DNA from: Lacibacter sediminis
GTDB taxonomy: Bacteria > Bacteroidota > Bacteroidia > Chitinophagales > Chitinophagaceae
Length of the DNA: 64,000 nucleotides
Assembly (NCBI RefSeq): GCF_014168535.1
Contig: NZ_CP060007.1
Location: 1,860,001 to 1,924,000 of the forward strand
Reading direction: 5' to 3'
The translations under genes were made by a program, and so were the position numbers. Below, in pieces: positions 63,504 to 64,000 of the stretch; the stretch's first letter is position 1; the number at the start of each line of letters is the position of its first letter. Below the pieces are notes generated by a model, which saw only the letters and a program-made list of their open reading frames with translations, searched no databases and was not told where the DNA came from.

Positions 63504-64000
63504 TCACAATCCCAGTAAAAAAGCCATCACATCAACTCCGTCTGCATAGTCCATCAGTCCCGGTTGCTGTGCCTGGCCAAACGGAATAAGATCATTGCCA
63601 ACAATTGCCTGTACCTGTTCATTTCCTTTAAGGCTATTGATCACATCGGCTTGTTGCTCATAGTAGCTGTAATGTAGCGTGCCAATAGGTGAGAAGACCT
63701 GTTCGTTCTCGATCAACACAACACAATCATTGGTCATGTAGTAAATATTATTCATGAGGTAGATCGCCAACTGGTAATCGTAATTGTTGCGATACTTATG
63801 ATGATCAAACATCCAGCTGTATTTCCTGAGTGCATTTAACAGTGGTACAAAATCGTAACCGTTTGGTACGTATAACTTGGTAATGTTGCGGCAACCCAAA
63901 CCGAAATATTGCATTACATCATCCGCTAACAACGACAATTCATTTTCCGTTTCACTGCCTGTTAATATACCTACCGAAGTTCTGTTTTTTCTTATGATGG
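63504..64000 (-). CDS. Acyl-CoA reductase (LuxC-like), C-terminal part; 5' end outside window
   Basis: About 165 codons are visible and the frame stays open to the window edge (RTSVGILTGSETENELSLLADDVMQYFGLGCRNITKLYVPNGYDF). This matches the C-terminal half of the LuxC-like acyl-CoA reductase of Bacteroidota, which reduces acyl-CoA or acyl groups to aldehydes. The catalytic cysteine lies upstream of what can be seen. The 200 bases between it and the T9SS gene hold nothing recognised. Confidence 0.82.
   Translation of the reverse strand, partial: IIRKNRTSVGILTGSETENELSLLADDVMQYFGLGCRNITKLYVPNGYDFVPLLNALRKYSWMFDHHKYRNNYDYQLAIYLMNNIYYMTNDCVVLIENEQVFSPIGTLHYSYYEQQADVINSLKGNEQVQAIVGNDLIPFGQAQQPGLMDYADGVDVMAFLLGL

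Overview
The window is chromosomal DNA from a member of the Bacteroidota, probably family Chitinophagaceae (family is inference). Supporting signs are a T9SS C-terminal sorting domain, a CarboxypepD_reg-like protein, DUF2911, a Mrp protein in the Bacteroidota form, a Bacteroidota-type tyrosine recombinase with RteC and VapE/BT4734 partners, and many -7 elements of the form TAnnTTTG. Both edges cut genes: a ClpB C-terminus at the left and an acyl-CoA reductase C-terminus at the right.

Layout. 1-1.7 kb: clpB end and a DsbA-fold protein. 1.9-8.7 kb: a secreted/periplasmic module otherwise best known from Planctomycetes and Verrucomicrobia (PSCyt1-DUF1549-DUF1553, DUF1501, a Tat-exported TIM-barrel protein, a DUF2231/cytochrome protein). 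8.8-19.0 kb: MFS exporter, DoxX, pyruvate dehydrogenase E1 alpha, TPR protein, lumazine synthase, LutA-like protein, EVE protein, two lipoprotein/anchored proteins, the N-degron pair clpS-aat, and a Gcr-type membrane protein.

19.1-31.5 kb is a 12.4-kb integrative element inserted in tRNA-Val(TAC). It is bounded by a 48-bp direct repeat of the tRNA 3' half. In order it carries a tyrosine integrase, a decayed MmeI-like methyltransferase start, a RloC/PrrC-like ATPase with zinc hook and candidate anticodon-nuclease residues, McrB (with two PUA/EVE-like domains) and McrC, an RteC-like regulator, an excisionase-like HTH protein, a VapE primase-helicase, a cluster of seven GAGTAA motifs, and a Cys/His protein of unknown function. 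No relaxase or conjugation gene is visible. It reads as a small defence island with its own integration, excision-control and replication genes.

31.7-64 kb is ordinary chromosome: DUF2911, MBL hydrolase, an orphan PAS histidine kinase, DUF1080 protein, 3-hydroxyacyl-CoA dehydrogenase, Mrp, PaiB, GDPD, kynureninase, PyrF, glutaryl-CoA dehydrogenase, a glycosyltransferase-phosphatase fusion next to a ClC channel, a PlsC-like acyltransferase, a K+ channel, acyl-CoA thioesterase, queA with a structured 5' leader, a dipeptide ABC ATPase with AMP nucleosidase, cytochrome bd oxidase (cydAB), and a T9SS-secreted protein.

The most interesting items are the tRNA-Val defence element and its control regions, the queA leader, and a recurring arrangement in which a TAnnTTTG box ends 2-6 bases before ATG, suggesting leaderless transcripts.
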